Shown here in pieces: positions 47,703 to 56,456 of a stretch of DNA of 64,000 nt. Each line of letters opens with the position of its first letter. Within the stretch, counting starts at the first letter, position 1. Origin of the DNA: Acidobacteriota bacterium (GTDB lineage Bacteria > Acidobacteriota > Terriglobia > Acidiferrales > UBA7541). A model generated the notes under the pieces. That model was given only the letters and a program-made list of their open reading frames with translations. It made no database searches and was not told the DNA's origin. The DNA lies in the NCBI GenBank assembly GCA_013289825.1, contig JABCZF010000019.1, positions 1 to 64,000 on the forward strand, in the 5' to 3' direction. The translations under genes were made by a program, and so were the position numbers.

Positions 47703-49265
47703 TTACGTTTTTGGCTTGAGGCGGAGGTCGCGGCCGGTCATGTCCGGGGGCGCGGACTCGCCCAAGATGCCGAGCATGGTGGGGGCGATGTCGCGGAGGG
47801 CGCCGCCGGGGGCGAGTCGGAGCGCATCGTTTTCGGTGACGCAGATGAAGGGGACGGGATTGGTGGTGTGGTAGGTGTGCGGACCGCCGGTGCTGGGGTC
47901 AATCATGGTTTCGGCGTTGCCGTGATCGGCGGTAATGATCCAGGCCCCGCCGCGAGGTTTCAGCGACTGATAGATCCGAGCGAGGCCCGCGTCCACGGCT
48001 TCGACGGCTTTGATGGCGGCTTCGAGTTTGCCGGAGTGGCCGACCATGTCGGCGTTAGCGTAATTCATGATGATGGCGTCGAACTCGCCCTTCTCGATGG
48101 CTTTCACGACCGTATCGGTGATTCCTTCGGCGGACATTTCGGGCTTGAGATCGTAGGTGGCCACTTTTGGGGACGGAACGAGGATGCGTTCTTCGCCGGT
48201 GAACGGTTTTTCGACGCCGCCGTTGAAGAAATAGGTGACGTGGGCGTATTTTTCGGTTTCCGCGCAGCGCAGATTCTTGTATTGCAAGTCCTCGAAGACC
48301 TGCGCGAGGATCTGCTCGAGCTTTTCCGGCGTGATGACGCACTTGAGCCACGGCCAGTTTTTGTCGTACTTGGTCATGCCGACGAAGAAGAGATCTTTGG
48401 GGCGCTTGGGGTCAACAAATTTGTCGAAGTCGGGGGCTTCGAGGGCATAGGTGATCTGGCGGGCGCGGTCGGCGCGGAAATTGTAGAAGATGACCGCGTC
48501 GTCGTCGCGAATCAGTCCCACGGGGGGCGCGGCTGGCCCGGCACCCCGTGTGATTACGATGGGCTTGACGAATTCGTCGGTGACGCCGTGTCCGTAGCTC
48601 TGCTCGAGCGCGGCGACCGGGTCGTCGGATTTGGTTTCCGCTTCGCCGTGGACGAGGGCGCGATAGGCGAGTTCAATGCGCTCCCAGCGGTTGTCGCGAT
48701 CCATCGCGTAATAGCGGCCGACGAGCGTGGCGATTTCCCCGATGCCCAATTCGCGCATTTTCTGCTGGAGCTGCCGGACAAAATCGCGGCCGCTGTTGGG
48801 CGGGGTGTCGCGGCCATCCATGAAGCAGTGGACGAAGACCTTTTCGACTTTCCACTGCTTGGCCATTTCTAGGAGCGCGAAGAGATGGTTGATGTGCGAA
48901 TGGACGCCGCCATCGCTGAGGAGGCCGATGAAGTGCAACTGGCGCTGACGGCCGCGTTCGACGGCCTGCTGGAAGAGCGGGACCTGATCGAGCTGCTTGT
49001 TGGCAATGAGCAGATCGATCCGCGTGATGTCCATGTGCACGATGCGGCCGGCGCCGATGTTCAGGTGGCCGACTTCGCTGTTGCCCATCTGGCCTGCGGG
49101 CAGGCCGACGGCGGGGCCGGAAGTTTGGATCCGCGTGTTGGGAAATTTGCGGAGGAGTTCGTCGTAAGTGGGTTTGCGGGCCAGGGCGACGGCGTTGCCT
49201 TTGGTTTCGGCACGGTAGCCCCAGCCATCGAGGACGGTGAGTACGAGCGGTTTCGGTCGTTTTGC
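47703..49265 (-). CDS. gpmI: 2,3-bisphosphoglycerate-independent phosphoglycerate mutase
   Basis: [49 protein letters not shown]. Start set at MAKRPK. Confidence 0.95.
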   Translation of the reverse strand, partial: AKRPKPLVLTVLDGWGYRAETKGNAVALARKPTYDELLRKFPNTRIQTSGPAVGLPAGQMGNSEVGHLNIGAGRIVHMDITRIDLLIANKQLDQVPLFQQAVERGRQRQLHFIGLLSDGGVHSHINHLFALLEMAKQWKVEKVFVHCFMDGRDTPPNSGRDFVRQLQQKMRELGIGEIATLVGRYYAMDRDNRWERIELAYRALVHGEAETKSDDPVAALEQSYGHGVTDEFVKPIVITRGAGPAAPPVGLIRDDDAVIFYNFRADRARQITYALEAPDFDKFVDPKRPKDLFFVGMTKYDKNWPWLKCVITPEKLEQILAQVFEDLQYKNLRCAETEKYAHVTYFFNGGVEKPFTGEERILVPSPKVATYDLKPEMSAEGITDTVVKAIEKGEFDAIIMNYANADMVGHSGKLEAAIKAVEAVDAGLARIYQSLKPRGGAWIITADHGNAETMIDPSTGGPHTYHTTNPVPFICVTENDALRLAPGGALRDIAPTMLGILGESAPPDMTGRDLRLKPKT

Positions 49266-49341
49266 CATGGCCCCCCAGAATACACGCAAAGAATTGAGCG
49301 TGCCATGACAGCGGGCCTGTAGTTCGCGTCATAACCGTGAA

Positions 49342-49953
49342 GTGGGCGAACCTCCATGGATAACCTGCCCCGACGGACAGGTAAATGATTGTTCAAAACC
49401 GCTCGCGCTTGGCACACCCGTCTCACCGCCTCGCGATGTATCGAGCGTGATCGAGGAGTTTGACAAGGACCACGAGCGGTACAGCAAATTTCAACTTCAG
49501 CAAGAAGCTTACCAGCTGAATGCGCAGGGGATGCCTACCTGCTGACTGACAAAGTATTCAACCGGGGCATCCAGAATTTCTTCAATCCATTTGTAAAACG
49601 GATCTCGCTCACGACAGCGCTCTTTTCACTACTGGTGGTTGCCGTTTTGCCACTCTACGGAATCCTGAAGCTGGCCCCGGCAATGACGGAAGACTTTGGA
49701 CCCATGGGCGCGCGATCGCTCTTTCACCCTCTAGACTTTGGCGATTCTCGGGTGCTATTTGCTGACCGGCGTGATCCTGGGCTTTATCGCTGAATCGCAA
49801 TCCTACGTCTGGGTCATTTTGGTAGCCTACATTCCCGCGCACCTCATCGCGGGCTGGTCGTTCGGCGGGTTGCCTTACAGCACCCTCGCATTCGGGGTGA
49901 GTTATTCCGTGTGCCAGGCGAAGCGCAAACGGCAGTTGATCCTGCAAACCTGA
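49342..49953 (+). pseudogene. Degenerate membrane-protein gene with probable frameshifts
   Basis: Coding sense moves across frames: ...QLQQEAYQLNAQG / AYLLTDKVFNRGIQNFFNPFVKRISLTTALFSLLVVAVLPLYG...FHPLD / AILGCYLLTGVILGFIAESQSYVWVILVAYIPAHLIAG. Confidence 0.55.
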
Positions 49954-49968
49954 AATTACAACGCCAGC

Positions 49969-51243
49969 TCAGCTAGCGAACTCGCGGAGGGCGGCGAGGA
50001 GGCGGTCGACTTCTTCGGCGGTGTTGTAGTGGACGAGGCCGATGCGGAGCATGCCGCCTTCTGATTCGACACCCAGGCGTTCGCTCAAATTCAGGGCGTA
50101 GTAGTTGCCGTCCCACGTGAAGATGCCGCGTTCGCCGAGGGATGTGGCGATGGCGGTGGGATGGTGATTGCCGATCCGAAGGGAAAGCGTAGAGCAGCGT
50201 TCGGCGGAGCGCTGCTGATCCGTGATGCCGTAAACGCGGGCGCCGGGGATGGCTTTCAGGCCTTCGATGAGACGCCAGATGATTTCCGTTTCATGAGCGA
50301 CGGTGGAGTGATAGGCCGCGGCGAGGGCTTCGCGTCGCGTTCCGACGCTTGCGTCGCAGCGGCGGCCGAGTTCGGCGAGGTATTCAACGGCGGCGCCGAT
50401 GCCGGCAATCAGTTCGTGAATCTGCGTCCCGCTTTCCCAGCGATCGGGAATCTGGTCGGTCGACGGCCGCACCTTGTATGGACGGAATGACTGCAGGTGC
50501 TGGCGCTTGCCGTACAGCGCGCCCATGTGGGGGCCGAAGAATTTGTAGGGCGAGCAGACGAGGAAATCGCAGTCGAGGGTTTTGACGTCAATCAGGCCGT
50601 GCGGGGCATAGTGGACGGCATCGATATAAATCATGGCGCCAGCGGCGTGGGCGAGCCGGATGATTTCTGCAACGGGGTTGATTGTGCCTACGGAATTGGA
50701 AGCGTAACCCACGGCGACGAGGCGCGTCCGCTCGTTGAGTTTGCTCTTCAAATCGTCGAGGTCGAGAGTGCAATCGGCTTCGCGAATGTCCGCCTGGCGA
50801 ATGATCACACCCTTTTCTTCAAGTGCCTTCCAGGGGGAATAATTGGCGTCGTGATCGAGCGTGGTGAGCAGGATTTCGTCGCCCGGGTTCAGGTCGCGGG
50901 CGATGGCGCGGGAGAGCGCGTAGGTGATGCTGGTCATGTTCTGGCCAAAGACCACTTCGTCTTTTTCGCAATGGAAGAGATCAGCCATGGCGGCGCGCGC
51001 GTGGGCGATGACTTCCTCGGTGCGACGGCTGGTGAGAAACGCACCACCGGTGTTGGCGTTGGCGCTGAGGAAATAACTTTGGATCGCGTGGATCACTTGC
51101 GTGGGCACCTGTGTTCCGGCGGGGCCATCGAGAAACGCGGCGGTGTGGCCGCCCACCTGCGTTTTTAACGAGGGAAACTGGGAGCGCACCCAGGCGATAT
51201 CCAAAGCAGATGTGGCGCGTACGTTCAAACCGGGTGTGGTCAT
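49969..51243 (-). CDS. Cysteine desulfurase-like (class V aminotransferase fold) protein
   Basis: FLDGPAGTQVPTQVIHAI; CEKDEVVFGQNMTSITYALSRAIA; FLVCSPYKFFGPHMGALYGKR. Confidence 0.9.
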   Translation of the reverse strand: MTTPGLNVRATSALDIAWVRSQFPSLKTQVGGHTAAFLDGPAGTQVPTQVIHAIQSYFLSANANTGGAFLTSRRTEEVIAHARAAMADLFHCEKDEVVFGQNMTSITYALSRAIARDLNPGDEILLTTLDHDANYSPWKALEEKGVIIRQADIREADCTLDLDDLKSKLNERTRLVAVGYASNSVGTINPVAEIIRLAHAAGAMIYIDAVHYAPHGLIDVKTLDCDFLVCSPYKFFGPHMGALYGKRQHLQSFRPYKVRPSTDQIPDRWESGTQIHELIAGIGAAVEYLAELGRRCDASVGTRREALAAAYHSTVAHETEIIWRLIEGLKAIPGARVYGITDQQRSAERCSTLSLRIGNHHPTAIATSLGERGIFTWDGNYYALNLSERLGVESEGGMLRIGLVHYNTAEEVDRLLAALREFAS

Positions 51244-51365
51244 AGCTCTTTTCTCGCGCGAAAGTGGAATGCGACAGTCCAGGGATTAGTTTCTCACACT
51301 GGTAGGGCAGTTGTACTCTGAAGCTGGCGTGGGCCGTGCGGTGGCTCTCAATCTGCGCCAATATG

Positions 51366-51578
51366 CGGAAACCTGCCGAGCAGGGCGCACTGACGCGCCG
51401 GGATTTTCTTGACGTGTGCGTCAGGGGCACCATCGCTCTCGGCGCTGAACTGAGCGGTCGTTCGAATTCCGGGGCCGCCACGGTGTCGCACGGCGCCTGC
51501 CACCATGATTGCCCGGACACCTGCGCGTGGCTGTTCCCGGAGCATTCGCGAGGCTGCCAGCCCCTCCGAACCGCGTGA
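51366..51578 (+). pseudogene. N-terminal remnant of a molybdopterin oxidoreductase
   Basis: LTRRDFLDVCVRGTIALGAEL (Tat-like) then VSHGACHHDCPDTCAWL, which resembles the N-terminal Fe-S motif; the reading frame stops immediately after. Confidence 0.5.
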
Positions 51579-51661
51579 TACCATCGAATCAGGTGTAATC
51601 CACTCATGCCGCGATGGCGCCGGCTATCAACTCCGCGCCGTGTTTCATTCCGAGGTCTTCC

Positions 51662-52315
51662 ATGCCCGATTCGTTTGCAGTGAGCGACCGCACGCGGGTT
51701 GTGCGCGAAGCTAACCGCGCGGTGTACGATCGCGAGGCCATTTACAAGATTTTGGACGAGGGATTCGTTTGCCACGTTGGCTTTGCGGCGGAGGGCCAAC
51801 CGTTTGTGATTCCCACCATGTTCGCGCGCGTGGGCGATGCGATTTATTTTCACGGCTCGGCGGCGAGCCGGATGCTGCGCGGGGCCGGTAGCGGTTTGCC
51901 CGTCTGCATCACGGTGACGCTGCTAGACGGGCTGGTGCTGGCGCGGTCGGTGTTCAATCACTCGATGAACTACCGGTCGGTGGTGGCGCTAGGCACCGCG
52001 ACACTGATCAGCGAACCCGCAGAAAAACTGGCGGCGTTGCGGGCGTTTACGGAAAAGCTGATTCCCGGGCGCTGGGAAGATGCGCGGCAACCGAACGAAC
52101 AGGAATTGAAAGCCACCAGCATCCTGAAATTACCGCTGACGGAAGTTTCCGCGAAGGTGCGGACCGGCGATGTGGAAGATGACGCGCCGGATTACGCGCT
52201 GCCTGTCTGGGCCGGCATTGTTCCGTTGCGGCTGGTGGCGGATGCGGCGATTCGCGATGAACGCTCTGACGCTTCGATTCCCACGCCGCCCTACGCGGCA
52301 CATTTTCGCAGGTGA
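51662..52315 (+). CDS. Pyridoxamine 5'-phosphate oxidase-fold (NimA-like) flavoprotein
   Basis: AVYDREAIYKILDEGFVCHVGFAAEGQPFVIPTMFARVGDAIYFHGSAASRML. Confidence 0.88.
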   Translation: MPDSFAVSDRTRVVREANRAVYDREAIYKILDEGFVCHVGFAAEGQPFVIPTMFARVGDAIYFHGSAASRMLRGAGSGLPVCITVTLLDGLVLARSVFNHSMNYRSVVALGTATLISEPAEKLAALRAFTEKLIPGRWEDARQPNEQELKATSILKLPLTEVSAKVRTGDVEDDAPDYALPVWAGIVPLRLVADAAIRDERSDASIPTPPYAAHFRR

Positions 52316-52318
52316 GCC

Positions 52319-52693
52319 ATGAGCGAATCTAGTTCGGCATTCAACCGGGCGCCGATTAAACCCATTGTGGCGATTGCGGCCCTCGAATCGTTGGACATTC
52401 GGGTGGGCACGATTCAGAAGGTGGAAGAGGTGACGCGCTCGGAGAAGCTGCTGAAGTTGACGGTCAGCTTTGGCGATCACACGCGGTCGATTCTGGCGGG
52501 GATCAGGAAGGAAAGAGAGAACCCGCGGGAAATTGAGGGCCGTCAGGCTCTGTTTGTGGTGAATCTGGAGCCGCGAAAGATGGCCGGGGAAATTTCCGAA
52601 GGGATGCTTTTTGATATCGGCTACGCGGACGGCGTAAGGCCGGTGCTGGCAACGCCGGAGAAGCCCGTGCCGGATGGAACGCGGGCGGGCTAA
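52319..52693 (+). CDS. tRNA-binding domain protein (CsaA-like)
   Basis: ALESLDIRVGTIQKVEEVTRSEKLLKLTVSFGDHTRSILAGIRK. Confidence 0.88.
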   Translation: MSESSSAFNRAPIKPIVAIAALESLDIRVGTIQKVEEVTRSEKLLKLTVSFGDHTRSILAGIRKERENPREIEGRQALFVVNLEPRKMAGEISEGMLFDIGYADGVRPVLATPEKPVPDGTRAG

Positions 52694-52718
52694 AGGGTCG
52701 GGTGTTGCGGTTTTCTGG

Positions 52719-52830
52719 CTGCGGCGGCTCCGCCGCCCCTTTTGGGGATTACAGTTGGCCATCAAAATTAGCTTGGGAGATTGCGTTTTCACCGCTAAAG
52801 CGAGAGCTGAGCTCCCGCACCCAAAACCAA
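52719..52830. repeat. Dispersed intergenic hairpin repeat, copy B
   Basis: gcggcggctccgccgccccttttggggattacag...attagcttgggagattgcg...taaagcgagagctgagctcccgcacccaaaa. Confidence 0.65.
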
Positions 52831-52855
52831 GAGCGGCCCGAGTCAGAAGGCGGGC

Positions 52856-53860
52856 TCAACACTTGGCGGCGCGGAGGAAATCGGCCAGCAGGCCGTAGCC
52901 GGTGGCTTCGATGCCCGGATTGTGCTCCACGAGAGAAATACTCATCACATCAAGATCGAAGCGAATAGCGGAACTGGTACCTTCCAGGCCGGCCATGGGA
53001 TCGGACATGAGCAGGAGTTCCGGGCCGACGCGGCATTCGACGCCGTCGCCGCGGCGCTCGGCGCGGCAGATCAGTTTGTAGCGCATGCCAGCCGCGCGCA
53101 CGGACCGTATTTTTTCTTCGCTGAGTTCGCGGATGCCGGTGCGCTGCACCTGCTCAATGCGCAGCGGAACGCCCATTAAAACGTTGACGATCGCGGTGAC
53201 CTTAACGGTCGCGTCCCAGCCATCCAGGTCGTGCGTCGGGTCGGTTTCGGCGATGCCTGCGGCTTGCGCGCGTTTGACGGCTTCGTCGAGAGAACGGCCC
53301 TTTTCCATTTCGGTGAGCACGACATTGGTGGTGGAATTCAGGACGCCGGCGAAACCACGCAACTCGGTGGCAGGAAGGCCCAACGGAAAAAGCGAGAAGA
53401 TGGGCGCACCGTCCATCACAGTGGATTCGAACAGGAATTGCTTGCCCCTTGCTTTGGCAAGCCCCGCGAGCCGCTGGTAATCGTGGACCAGCGGCCCTTT
53501 ATTGGCGCTGATGGCGTGGGCCCCGGCTTCGAGTGCGGCGACCAGATGATCGATGGCAGGTTGGCCCGAATGCGTGTCCAGAGAGCTGGCCTCAAACAGC
53601 ACATCGGCTTTGGAGCGCTCGAGCCACTCGCGGACGTTGCGCGGCGGATTGGCGAGTTGGGGAAAATGACTGCTCAGCGCGGCGATCGGGTTCAGGCCTT
53701 CGGGCTCGGCGATCCAGCCGATGCGGCGGGTGGCGATTCCGGTGAGGCGCCAGCGAACATCGTATTTGCGACGCAGCTCGCTTTCCTTGGAGATGAGCAG
53801 GCGCAGGAGGGCGCGCCCCACGTGCCCGAAGCCGACGATGGCGAGATTGTAGGAAGGGAT
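52856..53860 (-). CDS. Homoserine dehydrogenase, probable ATC start
   Basis: VLNSTTNVVLTEMEKGRSLDEAVKRAQAAGIAETDPTHDLDGWDATVK. The Rossmann motif LAIVGFGHVGRALL requires extension beyond the track start at 53821; AGGAGA lies 6 nt before ATC at 53860. Confidence 0.85.
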   Translation of the reverse strand: MPSYNLAIVGFGHVGRALLRLLISKESELRRKYDVRWRLTGIATRRIGWIAEPEGLNPIAALSSHFPQLANPPRNVREWLERSKADVLFEASSLDTHSGQPAIDHLVAALEAGAHAISANKGPLVHDYQRLAGLAKARGKQFLFESTVMDGAPIFSLFPLGLPATELRGFAGVLNSTTNVVLTEMEKGRSLDEAVKRAQAAGIAETDPTHDLDGWDATVKVTAIVNVLMGVPLRIEQVQRTGIRELSEEKIRSVRAAGMRYKLICRAERRGDGVECRVGPELLLMSDPMAGLEGTSSAIRFDLDVMSISLVEHNPGIEATGYGLLADFLRAAKC

Positions 53861-53920
53861 GAGAGGTCTCCTGGCGAGCGAATCGCGCGGAAATTATAGC
53901 GGATTTTGGGCGGAGTTTAT

Positions 53921-54038
53921 GGGAGAGCGGCCGACCGGGTCGGCCGCTCTTAAGGGTCAAGATTAGCCTCCTCGATTGATTGGGGAGGCAGCGATTGCAC
54001 CTTAAAAGAGGCAGCCGGGCTCCCGCACTCAAAAAAAG
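53921..54038. repeat. Dispersed intergenic hairpin repeat, copy C
   Basis: agcggccgaccgggtcggccgct...gggctcccgcactcaaaaaaag. The right edge is the exact 16-bp reverse complement of the left edge of copy A. Confidence 0.6.
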
Positions 54039-54044
54039 GCGGCT

Positions 54045-56357
54045 TTAGTGGAGGGCGGATAATTTTGCGGCGGCTTCGTTAATCAGTGCGACTTCTTGGT
54101 GCAGTGTTTTCGCGGCTACGCCGACTTGCTCTTCGGCTTCCCTCCAGCGCTTGAGTTCCAGGGCTTCGCGGACGCCCGGGATGGTTTTTGCTTCGTAACC
54201 CGTATACTGGCCGGGAGCGTAGATTTCGTGCTTGAACCAGGGGCGGCCCGGGAGGCCTTCGGGATTGGTGAGGCGGCGCTCGCTGTCCATCAGCAGATGG
54301 TTTAGCTCCTCTGCTGAGGCGGAAGTGTTTGCCAGGTCGCCGCGCGTATCGGCTTCGGCATAAGCCTTTCTGTAGGCCTCGGCGGCCTTTGCGAGCTCGG
54401 CGATGACGTTGTCGAGGGGCGCGAAATTGATAAACGGGGCGATATCTTCATGTTTGGGCGCGACCGTGGGATGTTTTGGGTCGTTGATGGCCTGGAAGAC
54501 TCCTTCCTCAATTTCCTTGTTGCGTTCGCGGATCTCGTCCTGCTTTTGTTGCAGCAGGGTTTTGAGTTCCTTCACGTAGGTTTGCATGGTGTCGGCGAAA
54601 TCGGTGAACTCAAAGGGCAGAATATCCGCGTCGGCGAGACGGATTACGGCTGTGCCGGAGGTCTGCGCAAGGGCGCGGCCGTAGACGAACTCCGTATCGC
54701 TGAAGTGGGTGAACCAGTAGAAATCGTCATAAATGGAATGGTAGATGCCGCCGCCGTCTTCACCGCCGTAGCCGATATTGAGAGAGGCGATTCCGTCGTG
54801 CTGCACGAAGGCGCCGTAATCGGAACCGGAACCGAGCGCGCCGATGCGAAGATCGGTGCGGTTGCGGGCTTCCGCGCGATCGTCGGCGGTGGTGGCAGTG
54901 GAGATTGTCTGAAGTTGTGCGCGCTTCCAGACGGAAAGTTTGGTTTCGGGATCCTCGACGTCGCGGACAACATCGTTGATGAATTTTTCGAGCGTGTGCG
55001 AACCTTCGGCGTCAAAATAACCGCGGCCATTGGTGTCGGAGTTGATGTAGACGACGGCATGCTTCATCAAGTCGTCGCCGTGGTCTTCCACCCATTCGGT
55101 CGAGCCGATCAGGCCGGGCTCTTCGCCATCCCATGCGCAATAGATGATGGTGCGTTTGGGCTTCCAGCCTGTTTTCAGGAGTTCGCCGAAGGCGCGCGCT
55201 TCTTCGAGTTCGGCAACCAGGCCGGAGATGGGATCTTCCGCCCCGTTGACCCACGCGTCGTGATGATTGCCGCGGATCACCCACTGGTCGGGAATGGTGC
55301 TGCCGGGAATTCTGGCGATGACGTCGTAGATCGGCTTCAGATCCCAATTCGATTTCATTTTCAAATGGACTTTGAGCGTGCTGGGGCCGACGTGATAGGT
55401 GAGCGGAAGACTTCCGCGCCACTCGGTGGGCGCAACCGGGCCGGTGAGCGCGGCCAGCAGCGGCTGCGCATCGCCATAGGAAATGGGCAGCACGGGAATT
55501 TTGGTGATGACCGGAGAATCTTCAATCCTCAGGCGCTTGGCATCTTTTTTCGCGGCCACACCGGGGGTGAGCGGGTCGCCGGGGAAGATGGGATCGTCGG
55601 CGACACTGCCGCGCTGCACACCGTCGCTCGGGCGGAAGCCGCCTTTGGGAAAAGTTTCGCCGGGAGAATAACCATCTCCTTCGGGATCGGAATAGATGAT
55701 CGAGCCGACGGCGCCGTGCTCGGCGGCAACTTTGGGCTTGATGCCGCGCCAGGAGTGGCCATAACGGGCGATGGCGATGGCTCCTTTGACGGAAACGCCG
55801 AGGCGTTCGAGGCGGTCGTAATCTTCGGGGATGCCGTAGTTGACATAGACGAGTGGCGCGACGACGTCACCGTCTTTCGAAAACGCGTTATACGTGGGCA
55901 ACTGTTCGGATTTCTGGCCGGACGTCGGATCCACGGTGAGCGTGGGTTCTTCGAGCTTGGCGGTGAATTTCACGGAGCAGTCGGTGGTGGACGCGCTCTT
56001 GCAGTCGAGAAGCTCGAGCTGGCGTTCTTTGGGCGTGGGAAAAAGGACGTCATAGGATTCGATCTGCACGCTGAAGCCGAATTCCTTGAATTTCGCGGCA
56101 AGCCAGTCGGCGTTGTCCTTGTCATAGAGCGAGCCCACGTGATGCGGGCGGGCGGAGAGGCGCTGCATGTACGCGCGCATGTTATCGGGGCTCGGAATGG
56201 CGCGAAGTTTTTCTTCCCACTGGCGCTCGGCGCGGGAAGCTTCGGCGGAGTAGCCGTACAGCGGCGATTCATCCGCCGCGACGCCCGAATAAAGCCGGGA
56301 AGTGGCCATGGCCAGAAGGCAGGCGACGAACAGAATGAAGCGAGTTGATCTGGTCAA
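54045..56357 (-). CDS. M28-family peptidase (glutamate carboxypeptidase II-like, PA domain plus dimerisation domain)
   Basis: VIRGNHHDAWVNGAEDPISG; AWDGEEPGLIGSTEWVEDH; HSIYDDFYWFTHFSDTEF. Confidence 0.92.
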   Translation of the reverse strand: MTRSTRFILFVACLLAMATSRLYSGVAADESPLYGYSAEASRAERQWEEKLRAIPSPDNMRAYMQRLSARPHHVGSLYDKDNADWLAAKFKEFGFSVQIESYDVLFPTPKERQLELLDCKSASTTDCSVKFTAKLEEPTLTVDPTSGQKSEQLPTYNAFSKDGDVVAPLVYVNYGIPEDYDRLERLGVSVKGAIAIARYGHSWRGIKPKVAAEHGAVGSIIYSDPEGDGYSPGETFPKGGFRPSDGVQRGSVADDPIFPGDPLTPGVAAKKDAKRLRIEDSPVITKIPVLPISYGDAQPLLAALTGPVAPTEWRGSLPLTYHVGPSTLKVHLKMKSNWDLKPIYDVIARIPGSTIPDQWVIRGNHHDAWVNGAEDPISGLVAELEEARAFGELLKTGWKPKRTIIYCAWDGEEPGLIGSTEWVEDHGDDLMKHAVVYINSDTNGRGYFDAEGSHTLEKFINDVVRDVEDPETKLSVWKRAQLQTISTATTADDRAEARNRTDLRIGALGSGSDYGAFVQHDGIASLNIGYGGEDGGGIYHSIYDDFYWFTHFSDTEFVYGRALAQTSGTAVIRLADADILPFEFTDFADTMQTYVKELKTLLQQKQDEIRERNKEIEEGVFQAINDPKHPTVAPKHEDIAPFINFAPLDNVIAELAKAAEAYRKAYAEADTRGDLANTSASAEELNHLLMDSERRLTNPEGLPGRPWFKHEIYAPGQYTGYEAKTIPGVREALELKRWREAEEQVGVAAKTLHQEVALINEAAAKLSALH

Positions 56358-56456
56358 GAAAAGCTCCTGAAGCGCAAGGGAACGATTATTCCGTGATTGG
56401 GGAGAAGCTGCAAGGAGCCAATTTGTGCGGCAGACGCCGGGGGCAGGTTGCCCGCT

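Noticed and set aside
47358-48872. 504-aa + strand ORF opposite gpmI and the dehydrogenase
   Set aside because: Spans two convincing minus-strand genes; composition typical of a shadow frame.
54450-56348. 632-aa + strand ORF opposite the M28 peptidase
   Set aside because: Shadow ORF; the minus strand carries the peptidase metal-binding motifs.
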